Part shown: piece by piece, positions 1 through 8,810 of the stretch
Layout: each line of letters starts with the position of its first letter
Numbering within the stretch: position 1 is the stretch's first letter
DNA from: Algoriphagus sp. CAU 1675
Lineage (GTDB): Bacteria; Bacteroidota; Bacteroidia; Cytophagales; Cyclobacteriaceae
Assembly: GCF_029222925.1 (NCBI RefSeq)
Contig: NZ_JARHUI010000001.1
Location: 62,986 to 126,985, forward strand
Length of the DNA stretch: 64,000 nucleotides
Direction: 5' to 3'
The notes under the pieces: model-generated
Database searches by the model: none
Told to the model about the DNA's origin: nothing
What the model saw: the letters and a program-made list of their open reading frames with translations, nothing else
Translations under genes and position numbers: made by a program

Positions 1-637
1 ATTCATCCTGGGTCTTTTTGGACAATCCCCGGATAAACCTCCCGAAAACCATGGCAATCACCACCAGCACCGGAAAAGTCCCCAGCATGAACAGAGTCAG
101 CTTTGGAGTATTGAGCATGAGGAAAACAATACCTGCTAGGAGGGTTACAACCTGCCTGAACAATTCTGCAAGCGTGACCGAGAAAGTATCCTGTAGCAAA
201 CTGACATCAGAAGTGATCCTGGAGATCAATTCTCCGGTTCTTCTTTTATCAAAAAATGTCATCGGAAGACGGAGCAATCTGCTGTATAAGGACTGACGAA
301 TATCACGCATGGACCTTTCAGAAACCAAGGCAAACAGCCAAACCCTGAAAAAGGAAAAGATACTTTGAACTGCAAGAATACCTACAAGAATCAGCGCGAT
401 GCTATTTATGTCCGAAACTATCCATGACTGCCCTTCGGCTGTGTCGATAAGTTTACCGGCGACATAGGGGAAAGTCAATAAGGTCAGGGAAGAAAGAAGC
501 AAAAATACCAGCCCTAGGAAAAACACTCCTTTATAGGGCAAGATAAACCTGAAAACACCTCCTAGTTTACTTAAATTCTGCTTATTCAGTTTTCTCTTTT
601 CACCCTCTTCCAAAGCAGTTCCTCTTTTCTTAGCCAT
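1..637 (-). CDS. ABC exporter, N-terminal membrane domain (partial)
   Basis: About 212 codons of the N-terminal part of an MsbA/LmrA-type ABC exporter are visible; the rest lies beyond the left edge. The ATG is at 637. A basic start (MAKKRG...) is followed by membrane segments of the ABC_membrane fold, then the coupling region RLPMTFFDKRRTGELISR and, at the window edge, GLSKKTQDE, both typical of this family before the nucleotide-binding domain. A half-transporter that dimerises in the inner membrane to export lipid, drug or peptide is expected; the substrate cannot be told from this part. A -7 box lies 21 nt upstream. Confidence 0.85.
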   Translation of the reverse strand, partial: MAKKRGTALEEGEKRKLNKQNLSKLGGVFRFILPYKGVFFLGLVFLLLSSLTLLTFPYVAGKLIDTAEGQSWIVSDINSIALILVGILAVQSIFSFFRVWLFALVSERSMRDIRQSLYSRLLRLPMTFFDKRRTGELISRITSDVSLLQDTFSVTLAELFRQVVTLLAGIVFLMLNTPKLTLFMLGTFPVLVVIAMVFGRFIRGLSKKTQDE

Positions 638-658
638 TTTTCTTTTTACTTCAATCGG

Positions 659-666
659 CAAAAATA
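659..666 (-). promoter_or_regulatory. Bacteroidota -7 promoter box for ABC exporter
   Basis: On the minus strand this reads TATTTTTG, matching the Bacteroidota consensus TAnnTTTG, 21 nt before the exporter ATG. No clear -33 TTTG was found. Confidence 0.4.
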
Positions 667-714
667 GCCCTTTTGATCGAGAAATGTCAGGAAATATGGA
701 TAGTGGAAAAAATC

Positions 715-1839
715 TCAGCCAAAAGGCTCTTTCAGTTGATCAGCGAGCAATTCCCCCAATGCTGCAGAATGCTTGAATCCATGTCCTGAACAGGCAGAAA
801 CATAGGTGACCTGCTCCATTTCAGGCAACTTCCCCATTACAAATCTGGAGTCTTCAGTTACGGTATAAAAACAAACCTCTGATTTGACAAACTCAGGTTT
901 CAGACCACCTATCCTTCCTTCAACCCTTTCTTTCCAGAATTTTTCCTGTTCCTCTTTTGTCACTGAGCGATTTATTTGTTCGGCAGACTCGGTCTCAACA
1001 AATGATTCACTGGACAATTTGATGCTTTCTCCATCCAATGAGGGGAAGCCATAGATAAAGTCCTCAGGATTGGGGCCAAAACCCCACATGAACACCGGGC
1101 TTTCCTTATAGGCTGTATTTCCCTCCTCAAGCCGAACCCAGTGCAGGACCTGTCTGCAGATTTTAAACTTGGGCCGCTCGGACTGGGGCAAAAACTCCTT
1201 TACCCAACCCCCTGCAGCCAAAAGCACCCGGCGAGCAAACACCTTTTCTTCCTTCAAATGGAGTTTGACTACGTCTTCTGTCATCTCTATACTGGATACT
1301 GGAGCGTTAACTTTTAATTTGGCTCCAAACTCATTGGCAAGACTCAACTGAACACGTATAATTTCCTCAGGAAAAAGATAGCCGGCTGAAGGCTCAAAAT
1401 ATGCCTTTCCTTCTTTTTCCAGCAGAAATTGAGGGTATCGCTCCCTGAGTTTTTCGGAGGAATATATCTGGTGAGGTATATTCATCTCCTGAGCGTATGA
1501 AACCGTTTTTTCAAAAAATCCAGCTCCTCCGTGTTTGGCCCAAGGCTGTATCCCTGAATCCATCAAAATGCCACCTACCGGATGGAAAAGCTCTACCCCA
1601 GATATACTTTCCAATCCCTTCCAAATCTTCTGGGAACGAAGAGCAAGGTTTACATAGTCTTTTCCCTCTCCCACAGCCAATCGAGTAATCCTGGTCTCTC
1701 CATGAGATGAACCAAAACAATGGGGAGGATCAAACCGGTCAATTCCGATTACAGAAAGTTCTTTTTGTTTGGCCAGATGGTAAAGGGCAGCAGAACCCAC
1801 CGCTCCAAGCCCGACTACAGCGACATCGAAGATTTTCAT
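715..1839 (-). CDS. FAD-dependent oxidoreductase, sarcosine/N-methyl-tryptophan oxidase family
   Basis: A 374-residue flavoenzyme of the monomeric sarcosine oxidase/SolA family, expected to oxidise a secondary or N-methyl amine to an imine with release of H2O2. The ATG at 1839 was chosen because the Rossmann motif VVGLGAVGSAALYHL follows directly; a longer frame upstream has no conserved sequence. The family signature GSSHGETRITR follows. Near residue 323 the motif CFYTVTEDSRF matches the region carrying the cysteine that binds FAD covalently in sarcosine oxidase. The usual length is 370-390, so it looks complete. The substrate is not determined. It lies downstream of the coiled-coil membrane protein but is separated from it by a terminator. 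Confidence 0.85.
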   Translation of the reverse strand: MKIFDVAVVGLGAVGSAALYHLAKQKELSVIGIDRFDPPHCFGSSHGETRITRLAVGEGKDYVNLALRSQKIWKGLESISGVELFHPVGGILMDSGIQPWAKHGGAGFFEKTVSYAQEMNIPHQIYSSEKLRERYPQFLLEKEGKAYFEPSAGYLFPEEIIRVQLSLANEFGAKLKVNAPVSSIEMTEDVVKLHLKEEKVFARRVLLAAGGWVKEFLPQSERPKFKICRQVLHWVRLEEGNTAYKESPVFMWGFGPNPEDFIYGFPSLDGESIKLSSESFVETESAEQINRSVTKEEQEKFWKERVEGRIGGLKPEFVKSEVCFYTVTEDSRFVMGKLPEMEQVTYVSACSGHGFKHSAALGELLADQLKEPFG

Positions 1840-1873
1840 AGAAACAACAAACTCAGGCCTGAATCTATAAAAA

Positions 1874-1896
1874 ATCCCGGCATTGGAAACCGGGAT
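1874..1896 (-). terminator. Intrinsic terminator of the 1913-2512 gene
   Basis: A 7-bp stem (ATCCCGG/CCGGGAT) with a 9-nt loop is followed on the minus strand by a run of six T, just after the stop of the upstream gene. Confidence 0.7.
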
Positions 1897-1912
1897 CTTA
1901 TTTCTAATTCTA

Positions 1913-2512
1913 TTAGGATTTGCCCATTTGTGCATCAATGAGCTCTCGCTTCAGCTTGCGCTCCCTTTCCAAGGTGTTTTTGCGGTGCTGGTCAAACTCC
2001 TCCTGTACTTCTTCCAGATCCTTTTGTGCCTTTCTGATCTTCTTGAAGCTACGGAAATACTGGAAAGAGAAAAATCCCAAAGCAGCAGCCAAGCCCGCCA
2101 CCAGCAACCACATAAAGGATGAATACACGGATTTATGAATATTCAGTCCCAAAAAGACAAATTGGTCTTTGGCAGCAATGGCCTCCTGCTTTTCTGTCTC
2201 GGTCTTCTGGAGAATTACATTCAGAGATCCTACGGAGTCCTTTTGACTTGAAATTGTATTTTTTAGGTCCAGAACCTCACTTCTCATGGTTCGCATGGAA
2301 TCCAAAATATTGGATTTCAATCTATCAAGACTTCGAATTTTGACTACTTTGTAATCTTGGTAATTGTTGGAACTTTGATAGATGTAATCAAATTGGCTAT
2401 CAATAGTTCCGGAATCCAATGAACCGCTCGGCGTGGAAGTTTCCTGAGCACTGAGGCCACTTGAAAACAAGGAAAACACTACAAGCAAGGATCCAAGGGT
2501 AAATAATTTCAT
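1913..2512 (-). CDS. Signal-peptide, single-TM coiled-coil protein of unknown function
   Basis: 199 residues from the ATG at 2512, chosen because MKLFTLGSLLVVFSLFSSGLS is a good signal peptide; the longer frame adds a non-hydrophobic leader. After the signal comes a region with DSQFDYIYQSSNNYQDYKVVK, a heptad-rich segment (about residues 75-125), one membrane helix (SSFMWLLVAGLAAALGFFSF) and a charged coiled coil ending in LERERKLKRELIDAQ. From memory, relatives in Bacteroidota are often labelled 'tRNA (guanine-N1)-methyltransferase', but nothing here resembles TrmD: no SPOUT fold and no SAM motif. A cell-envelope role is more plausible; the real function is unknown. Confidence 0.75.
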   Translation of the reverse strand: MKLFTLGSLLVVFSLFSSGLSAQETSTPSGSLDSGTIDSQFDYIYQSSNNYQDYKVVKIRSLDRLKSNILDSMRTMRSEVLDLKNTISSQKDSVGSLNVILQKTETEKQEAIAAKDQFVFLGLNIHKSVYSSFMWLLVAGLAAALGFFSFQYFRSFKKIRKAQKDLEEVQEEFDQHRKNTLERERKLKRELIDAQMGKS

Positions 2513-2685
2513 CTGGGTTAATTTAGTTTGAATATTCCGCGTTAAACAAGCCAAACCAATAAACGTGCCTAAGGGTATTCGTAAAATGGTTTTTTTAACA
2601 CACTCATTCAAAAAATTCAACTACTTGTTTATCCAAGCTCTTCCATTTTGCCCAATTCCCCACTTCAATTTGTAGATTTAAGATC

Positions 2686-3894
2686 ATGAAGAAATTACTT
2701 CCTGTTTTTCAAATTTGCCTATTCCTGTACTCTTTTTCGGTAAATGGACAAGATCAGGCCAAGTTCAACGAACTCGACTTGGGCCTGCAGTCCTTTAATT
2801 CTGAAGAATATGGGACTGCTCTTATCCATTTTGATGCTTGGACTCGAGAAAACCCCAATGACCCCATGGGATATTGGTACAAGGGTCAATGCTATGAGGC
2901 TTTTGGAGGGGAGGAACTGGTGATGGCATTAGAAAATTATTCCATAGCTCTCACTCTGAATCCCGAGATTACACCTATTTACTTGAACAAAGGCCGTGTT
3001 CTTTATTTGTTAAAACGATTTGAGGAAGCAGAACAGAATTTCAATACCTATTTAAAGCTACCCAAAGGAGAAACCACACAGGTTATATACCGAAAATCTT
3101 CGACGGGGACAGGCATCTCTGGCATTTTTACAGACCAAACAGAAAACCCTTCCCATATCTATTACCAGATTGGGTTATGCCGCATGGGTCTGGAGGATTT
3201 CGAGGCGGCTGTTTCTTTTCTGGATTCTGCTATTTTCTACAGCCCAAATGAGGCAGATTACCATGCAGAGCAGGGAAAAGCTCTCATGGAATTGGGTCGA
3301 AATCAAGAAGCATTAGAAAATCTGAAAAGAGCAATTGAACTAGACCCCAATCATTATCTGGCCATCCAACGCATTCTTTTAATAGAAAAGGGGGGAGACA
3401 GTGAAAACCTGGAAGCACTCACACTGGCAATTTCAAATGATCCGGAAAATCCAGAAGTTTGGAATCTCCGTGGGTATTATAAATTGACCCATGAGGATGC
3501 TGTGGGAGCCATCCAAGATTTTTCTGAGGCAATTTCCCTAAATCCAGAGCTCCCCGAAAGCTGGATGTATCGGGCAAAAGCCAATGCCTCAGTTAAGAAT
3601 TGGCCAAAAGCGGAATCCGATTTCTCCGAAGCTTTGATATTGGATGAATATAATCCTGAACTGTTTTTGGGAAGGGGACAGACCCGCTACTACCAAAGCG
3701 AAAATCTCTTGGCCTTGGCTGACTTCATGCAGATGATAATTTTAGATCCCGGAAACCCCTCTGGTTATTATCATCGGGGAATCACTTTGCATCGTTTAAA
3801 CCGGTTTGAGGAAGCCTGTCAGGATTTGAAAAAAGCCTATGAAATGGGAATGCGTGAAGCAATGGCTGTCTTTGAAAAAATCTGCTCGGATTGA
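2686..3894 (+). CDS. Secreted/periplasmic TPR-repeat protein
   Basis: 402 residues with an N-terminal signal peptide (MKKLLPVFQICLFLYSFSVNGQ) followed by tandem tetratricopeptide repeats across almost the whole length; units such as EQGKALMELGRNQEALENL and LNPELPESWMYRAKANASVKN are clear. TPR solenoids are protein-interaction scaffolds and no catalytic motif is visible, so the role cannot be named. It converges on the lolE-like gene: its TGA stop and the opposing stop together form the palindrome TGATCA with no intergenic space. Confidence 0.8.
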   Translation: MKKLLPVFQICLFLYSFSVNGQDQAKFNELDLGLQSFNSEEYGTALIHFDAWTRENPNDPMGYWYKGQCYEAFGGEELVMALENYSIALTLNPEITPIYLNKGRVLYLLKRFEEAEQNFNTYLKLPKGETTQVIYRKSSTGTGISGIFTDQTENPSHIYYQIGLCRMGLEDFEAAVSFLDSAIFYSPNEADYHAEQGKALMELGRNQEALENLKRAIELDPNHYLAIQRILLIEKGGDSENLEALTLAISNDPENPEVWNLRGYYKLTHEDAVGAIQDFSEAISLNPELPESWMYRAKANASVKNWPKAESDFSEALILDEYNPELFLGRGQTRYYQSENLLALADFMQMIILDPGNPSGYYHRGITLHRLNRFEEACQDLKKAYEMGMREAMAVFEKICSD

Positions 3895-5121
3895 TCAAAG
3901 TTCTGTCACCGTATTTACCCGAGAAGCTATAAAGGCGGGTCTCCAAGATGCAAGTAGCGTAATGGATATTACTGCCAAACTGATCCAGATAAAATCCCAC
4001 CAAACTATCCGAACCGGATAAGCCTCAATCACCGCTGAGGAAATCCCCAGGGAAACCAAACCGAAATTCTCCTGAGCCAAGCAAATCAAGTAGCCAAGCA
4101 CCAGACCAATAACTGCACCTGAAAATGCAATTAATGCCCCTTGTTTCAGGAAAATTTGTTGGATCAGCTTTTCTGGAGCTCCCATGGCTTTAAGTACGGC
4201 AATGTCCTTCTTTTTCTCTATTGCCAGCATACTCAGGGAAAAGAAGATATTAAAAGAAGCAATAGCCAGAATAAAAGTCAGGGTCAAAAACACAAATAGT
4301 TTTTCCAATTTGACAGTCCTAAGGAGCCCGGCATGTTGCTCATCCGTGTTTTTTACCAAAAACTCAGGTCCCAGGTGGGATTTGAGCTCTTGTTGGACCT
4401 CATCAATGGAATAGCCCTCTTCAACTTTAACTTCCAGAGAAGTTCGCTTGTTTCCATAATTCAGCAAATCCCGTGTAAATGCCAAGGGAGCGATCACATA
4501 TTCATCATCAAACTGCCGCTCCACAGAAAAAAATGCCACCGGTTCCAATATCCCGGAGCTATAGAGTTGATTGGGGTCCAAGCTAGCTGCTGATCGAGGT
4601 GCTTTGGGGTAGAAAATTTTAAGGGGGATATTGATATCATCCAAGTTTACAGAAAGAAAAAATCCTACCCCTCTTCCCAAAATTGCACCTGGCCGGAGCT
4701 CATTTCCCAAAGTGGTGTCACCCCAAAAATACCCTTTTGAAAACCTTCCTTGCTCCAGAAAATTATCAGAAACTCCTTTGATTGTCCCGACTATTTGATT
4801 CCCATTGTAATCAAGCAAAGCCTTGTCTTCAATTACTTCTGTAAGAATGGCAACACCCTCCAAATTCCGGATTTCATCCAACCAATCCTCCTCAACTGTG
4901 AAGCTTTTTCCCATCGCTGCCTCGATCTTCAATTCCGCATCAAAACTGGCAAACAAACCCCTAATGAGATCCTCCAGTCCGTTGAATACAGACATGACTA
5001 TCACCAAAGCCATAGTCCCCACGGCCACTCCTACCATGGAAATGGTAGACAATACCGTGATGAAGTTCCGCTTCTTTTTACTGCGAAAATAACGGGCCGC
5101 TATGAAAAAACTGAGGTTCAA
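3895..5121 (-). CDS. lolE: Lipoprotein-releasing/FtsX-type ABC permease (LolC/LolE family)
   Basis: 408 residues of the MacB/FtsX permease superfamily. One membrane helix near residues 20-45 (FITVLSTISMVGVAVGTMAL) is followed by a large periplasmic domain and three C-terminal helices, the LolC/LolE layout. The start is TTG at 5121; MNLSFFIAARYFRSKKK matches the usual start of the family, which supports this codon. It follows rbfA by 9 bp, so the two are probably co-transcribed. Expected role: extraction of outer-membrane lipoproteins from the inner membrane together with a LolD ATPase, which is not in this window. LolC versus LolE cannot be distinguished. Confidence 0.85.
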   Translation of the reverse strand: MNLSFFIAARYFRSKKKRNFITVLSTISMVGVAVGTMALVIVMSVFNGLEDLIRGLFASFDAELKIEAAMGKSFTVEEDWLDEIRNLEGVAILTEVIEDKALLDYNGNQIVGTIKGVSDNFLEQGRFSKGYFWGDTTLGNELRPGAILGRGVGFFLSVNLDDINIPLKIFYPKAPRSAASLDPNQLYSSGILEPVAFFSVERQFDDEYVIAPLAFTRDLLNYGNKRTSLEVKVEEGYSIDEVQQELKSHLGPEFLVKNTDEQHAGLLRTVKLEKLFVFLTLTFILAIASFNIFFSLSMLAIEKKKDIAVLKAMGAPEKLIQQIFLKQGALIAFSGAVIGLVLGYLICLAQENFGLVSLGISSAVIEAYPVRIVWWDFIWISLAVISITLLASWRPAFIASRVNTVTEL

Positions 5122-5130
5122 ATTCCTGAA

Positions 5131-5508
5131 TTAATCCTCTTCTTCCTCTTCTTCAGGAGCAGGAGGGATCTCCAAATCCGAAATCACCTTGTCCATATGC
5201 TGAGCATAGGAAGCGGAATCATCCGGAAAAAAGGCCAACTCAGGAATGATACGCACGGATTTTCCGATACGCTTTGCGAGGTGATGCCTAATTTCCTTCT
5301 TGTGATCATTGATCAGCTGGTAGATAGTCTGGGGATCTGCGAGAAGGAAACTGAGGTAAACCTTTGCAAAACCCAAATCCGGGCTGACCATGACACGGGT
5401 GATAGTCACCATAGCCCTACCCACCAAGTGTTTGGCTTCTTTCTGAAAAATATCTCCAAGCTCCTTTTGAAGCAATTTGGCGTGTTTTTGTTGTCTTTTA
5501 CTTTCCAT
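5131..5508 (-). CDS. rbfA: 30S ribosome-binding factor A
   Basis: 125 residues from the ATG at 5508 (MESKRQQKHAKLLQKELGDIF); the upstream in-frame extension is unlikely because it runs over the promoter box. The protein shows the RbfA KH-like pattern with VTITRVMVSPDLGFAKVYLSF and HLAKRIGKSVRIIPELAFFPDDS, and ends in an acidic tail of seven Glu/Asp. RbfA helps mature the 5' end of 16S rRNA and supports growth in the cold. It is first in an apparent operon with the lolE-like permease. Confidence 0.92.
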   Translation of the reverse strand: MESKRQQKHAKLLQKELGDIFQKEAKHLVGRAMVTITRVMVSPDLGFAKVYLSFLLADPQTIYQLINDHKKEIRHHLAKRIGKSVRIIPELAFFPDDSASYAQHMDKVISDLEIPPAPEEEEEED

Positions 5509-5525
5509 GTGAAGTATTTGTGGTA

Positions 5526-5533
5526 CAAATTTA
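5526..5533 (-). promoter_or_regulatory. -7 promoter box for rbfA-lolE
   Basis: The minus strand reads TAAATTTG, a match to TAnnTTTG, 17 nt before the rbfA ATG. It lies in an 85-bp divergent region shared with the membrane protein at 5594. Confidence 0.4.
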
Positions 5534-5593
5534 GCGAAATACTTGGGCATGCTTTAATTTCGGGGCATCACAAATCCCAAAGACACCTGGACC

Positions 5594-6982
5594 TTGCTCG
5601 AATTTTTCAAAGTCAATGACCCTTTTAGACTGATTGGTGTAGGAATTTACTTCCTGATCACTACTTTTTTATATCTCGTCTTTGGGCAACTTCCCATTAC
5701 TTCTCCCCAATTGGATTGGATGCTTTTAGGAGAGCGCTTGGGCGATGGCTATTTTCTATATCAGGATATTATCGATGATACTGGACCATTTTCAGCCGGT
5801 TTCTTTTTTTTGGTGGATTTCATCTTTGGAAGATCTCCCCTCATCTATGAGATTCTGGGAAGAATCCTGATCTTTTTTCAGATCTACTATTGGAACAGAA
5901 TCCTGATACGATATAAGGTATTTGATGAAAACACCTATGTGCCGTCAATTGTGATGCTAGCACTATTCCATTTTGGGTTTGATATGCTGTCAATCTCCCC
6001 CGCATTGTTGGGAAGTACTTTTTTGCTTTTGGCTTTGGGACATTTATTCTCCCAGACAGTCATCCAGAAAGACGGTAGTGAATCAACTCTACTGATTGGA
6101 ATATATGGAGGATTGGCTACAGGTTTCCATCCAATCTATGTTGTTTTTCTACCCTTCATGATTTTTGCAGGAATAGTAGTCAGTGGCTTTTCTTTCCGCC
6201 AACTCATGCTTTCTCTTGTTGGGTATTTTCTTCCCATCCTCTTGATGTCAGTATTTTATTTCTGGAAAGACAGCCTTGATGAAGCCATTACAATATGGCC
6301 ACTGATCTTTTTTTCGGAAAAATACCACTATCAATCCTATCTGGACTGGGCTATTTTGGGAACCTTCCCATTAATTCTTTCCTTGGTTGGTTATTTTTAT
6401 ACCTCGCTTTTGAGGGCCTCCACTATCAATCAGCAAAAACAAAGGCAACTAATTTTGATTTGGCTCCTATTTGCAATAGCAGGAATTTTTATTGCAAAAA
6501 GGGAGGCAAGTTTTCAGTTGGTTATTCTTACTCCAATTTTAAGTTATCTCATTACTCAGTTTTTTCTGAATGTCAGGAAAGCACCGGTGCTTAGGATAGC
6601 ATTTTTTCTTCTGGTAATTGGGCTCCCTGTTGCAAGCTGGTGGTATTGGGAAAAAAAATCCCAGGAAAATACGGGATACTTTGTTCAGGGCCCAGAAAAA
6701 ACTAGCAATACTAAACAACCACTTTTGGTTCTCGGAAATGATCGTTCCCCATACCTTAACGGCAGCTTGGATGGGCCTTTTCTGAATTTCAACCTAAGCA
6801 AACTTTACCTCAGTCAAGAACGGGATTTACCACAGCGCGCCCGTTTGTTTCGGATGATCGAAAAACAGAAACCAAAACTCATTTTGGACCAAGAAGGTGT
6901 TTTTGCAAAAATACTTGAAGATTATCCCGAACTCAGCCGTCAATATCAAATGACTTCTCCCGGGGTCTATTCATTAAAATGA
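5594..6982 (+). CDS. Polytopic membrane protein of unknown function
   Basis: 462 residues with about ten predicted membrane helices across the first 350 residues, then a soluble C-terminal domain of about 100 residues (LLVLGNDRSPYLNGSLDGPF and onward). The start is TTG at 5594; MLEFFKVNDPFRLIG resembles the opening of related Bacteroidota membrane proteins as I recall them, and the first ATG, eight codons in, would cut this off. The layout (short cytosolic start, Asp-rich first loop, many helices, C-terminal soluble part) resembles GT-C type glycosyltransferases and DUF6427-like proteins, but no catalytic motif is definite. Function unknown. Confidence 0.75.
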   Translation: MLEFFKVNDPFRLIGVGIYFLITTFLYLVFGQLPITSPQLDWMLLGERLGDGYFLYQDIIDDTGPFSAGFFFLVDFIFGRSPLIYEILGRILIFFQIYYWNRILIRYKVFDENTYVPSIVMLALFHFGFDMLSISPALLGSTFLLLALGHLFSQTVIQKDGSESTLLIGIYGGLATGFHPIYVVFLPFMIFAGIVVSGFSFRQLMLSLVGYFLPILLMSVFYFWKDSLDEAITIWPLIFFSEKYHYQSYLDWAILGTFPLILSLVGYFYTSLLRASTINQQKQRQLILIWLLFAIAGIFIAKREASFQLVILTPILSYLITQFFLNVRKAPVLRIAFFLLVIGLPVASWWYWEKKSQENTGYFVQGPEKTSNTKQPLLVLGNDRSPYLNGSLDGPFLNFNLSKLYLSQERDLPQRARLFRMIEKQKPKLILDQEGVFAKILEDYPELSRQYQMTSPGVYSLK

Positions 6983-7077
6983 TACTAAATCATCCATTTT
7001 AAGAAGGAAATCAATTTTTTGATCATCAAACAGTCAATAAATTTTGCTGAGCGGAGAAAATAATCTACTTAGCAAGA

Positions 7078-8757
7078 ATGAAGAGACTAGCGCCTTACCT
7101 TTTAATTCTTTCCCCTCTCTTTTTCTCCTGCTCCCTTTCGAAAAAGAATGAATCTTCCGTGGACATTTCTACGGATCAAGAACAGATACAATCCGGAAAA
7201 AACCTTTTTGAACAAAACTGTTCGGCATGTCACAGTTTCACCCAGACTACCATAGGTCCAAATCTAAGTGGCCTCACGATAAGTGTGGAATCAGAATGGA
7301 TCCGAAATTTCATCAAAAATCCCCAAGCTCTTATTGATAGGGGAGACGAAAGAGCAAAAGACCTTTATGCAAAGTTTAAAGTATACATGCCTGCCTTTGG
7401 GCATTTGAAAGACCCGGAAATCGAAGATTTACTGAGTTACATGCATACTTTTCAGACCCTTCCGGACACCACTCAGCCAAAAGGCCTAGAGGATCCAATT
7501 CCAGCAAAAATCCAAGATTCGGGAATCCGGTTGGAGCTCGAATTTTTAACCCAGGTTCCCGCTTCCGACTCAGTTTCCCCACTGGCAAAAATCACCAAGT
7601 TGGAGTCCGAACCGATTTCAGGAAGGACTTTTGTCAATGACCAACATGGAACCCTCTATGAACTGAAAGGTGGAAAAGTCCAAGTCTATCTTCCTCTGAA
7701 AACCCTCCGACCCAAACTGGTCTCCAAACCGGGACTGGCTACCGGTTTTGGAAGTTATGCCTTTCATCCTGAATTTGTCGAAAACGGGAAACTTTATACC
7801 AGTCATACAGAACCCGGAGACACAGCCAAAGCAGATTTTGCCTATGCCGACAGTATTCCGGTAAAAATGCAATGGGTTCTTACCGAATGGGAAACCGACA
7901 ATCCACAAGCTCATGAGTTCAAAGGAACAGGTAAGGAACTGATGCGTATCGATGTGGTCACCCAAATCCATGGCGTGCAGGAGCTGACCTTCAATCCCAA
8001 CTCGAAAAAAGGCGATTCGGACTATGGCTTGCTCTATATTGGAATAGGAGATGGGGGTAGTGCAGAAAGCGGATATTCTTTTATTTCCGACCATTACGGT
8101 ACCAAAATCTGGAGCAGTATCCTCAGAATAGACCCATCCGGAACCAACAGCAAAAATGGAAAATATGGAATTCCGTCCTCTAATCCATTGGCAGGCAATC
8201 CTAGTAAAGCCGGGGAAGTGTATGCCTATGGTTTTCGAAATCCCAACCGGATTTTCTGGGATGAAAAAGGGAGAATGTTTGCCACAGAAATCGGTCACAA
8301 AAATGTCGAGGAACTCAATGTAATTGAGGCCGGTAATTTCTATGGTTGGCCACAACGGGAAGGAACCTTCGTCATCAATGCTTATGGCAATATGGACGAG
8401 ATTTATGCACTTCCAAAAAATGATGCGGAGTTGGGTTCGGTTTATCCCCTCATCCAATTGGACCATGATGAACTCTCGGCAATCATTGGTGGCTATTTTG
8501 TGAAAAACGGCCCGCTCAAAGGAAAATGGCTCTTTGGTGACGTTCCTTCAGGAAGGTTGTTTTATGCTGATTTGGAGGAAGAAGAAAATGTGAAAGTAGA
8601 AACTTGGGGGATATCATTCGAAGGGAAGGAAATGACCCTTCAGGAACTTTGCGGTAAACCCCGGGTCGACCTAAAGTTCGGTCAGGATAAGTCAGGTCAA
8701 ATTTACCTCATGACCAAGGCTGACGGAAAAATCTACAAAATCAAAGGTACCCTATAA
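7078..8757 (+). CDS. Lipoprotein cytochrome c fused to PQQ-dependent sugar dehydrogenase
   Basis: 559 residues in two domains. The N-terminus is a lipoprotein signal with Cys18 (LILSPLFFSC), so export and membrane anchoring are expected. A class I cytochrome c domain follows with haem motif C48-S-A-C51-H52 and probable axial Met104 in VYMPAFGHLKD. From about residue 160 to the end is a glucose/sorbosone dehydrogenase six-bladed propeller with GLLYIGIGDGG, YAYGFRNPNR and ATEIGHKNVEELN, the pattern of soluble PQQ glucose dehydrogenase. It probably oxidises a sugar in the periplasm and passes electrons through its own haem. No PQQ synthesis genes are in the window and the substrate is unknown. 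Confidence 0.85.
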   Translation: MKRLAPYLLILSPLFFSCSLSKKNESSVDISTDQEQIQSGKNLFEQNCSACHSFTQTTIGPNLSGLTISVESEWIRNFIKNPQALIDRGDERAKDLYAKFKVYMPAFGHLKDPEIEDLLSYMHTFQTLPDTTQPKGLEDPIPAKIQDSGIRLELEFLTQVPASDSVSPLAKITKLESEPISGRTFVNDQHGTLYELKGGKVQVYLPLKTLRPKLVSKPGLATGFGSYAFHPEFVENGKLYTSHTEPGDTAKADFAYADSIPVKMQWVLTEWETDNPQAHEFKGTGKELMRIDVVTQIHGVQELTFNPNSKKGDSDYGLLYIGIGDGGSAESGYSFISDHYGTKIWSSILRIDPSGTNSKNGKYGIPSSNPLAGNPSKAGEVYAYGFRNPNRIFWDEKGRMFATEIGHKNVEELNVIEAGNFYGWPQREGTFVINAYGNMDEIYALPKNDAELGSVYPLIQLDHDELSAIIGGYFVKNGPLKGKWLFGDVPSGRLFYADLEEEENVKVETWGISFEGKEMTLQELCGKPRVDLKFGQDKSGQIYLMTKADGKIYKIKGTL

Positions 8758-8758
8758 C

Positions 8759-8794
8759 AAAGAAAGCTGCTCTATAATTAGAGCAGCTTTCTTT
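8759..8794. terminator. Bidirectional terminator between sugar dehydrogenase and secDF
   Basis: A perfect inverted repeat of about 15 bp (core GAAAGCTGCTCT/AGAGCAGCTTTC, 6-nt loop) flanked by A-rich and T-rich runs. It can end transcripts arriving from either side. Confidence 0.85.
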
Positions 8795-8810
8795 TTGCAT
8801 TCAGATTGGA

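Noticed and set aside
1913-2512. TrmD-type tRNA methyltransferase
   Set aside because: No knot-forming SAM motif; the sequence is a signal peptide, one helix and coiled coils.
4750-5619. Plus-strand open frame of 289 codons across lolE, rbfA and the start of the membrane gene
   Set aside because: It crosses three real genes and the divergent promoter; low-complexity translation without any motif.
7618-8466. Long open frame of 282 codons on the minus strand inside the sugar dehydrogenase gene
   Set aside because: Antisense shadow of a well-supported gene; the translation shows no family pattern and no promoter or start context.
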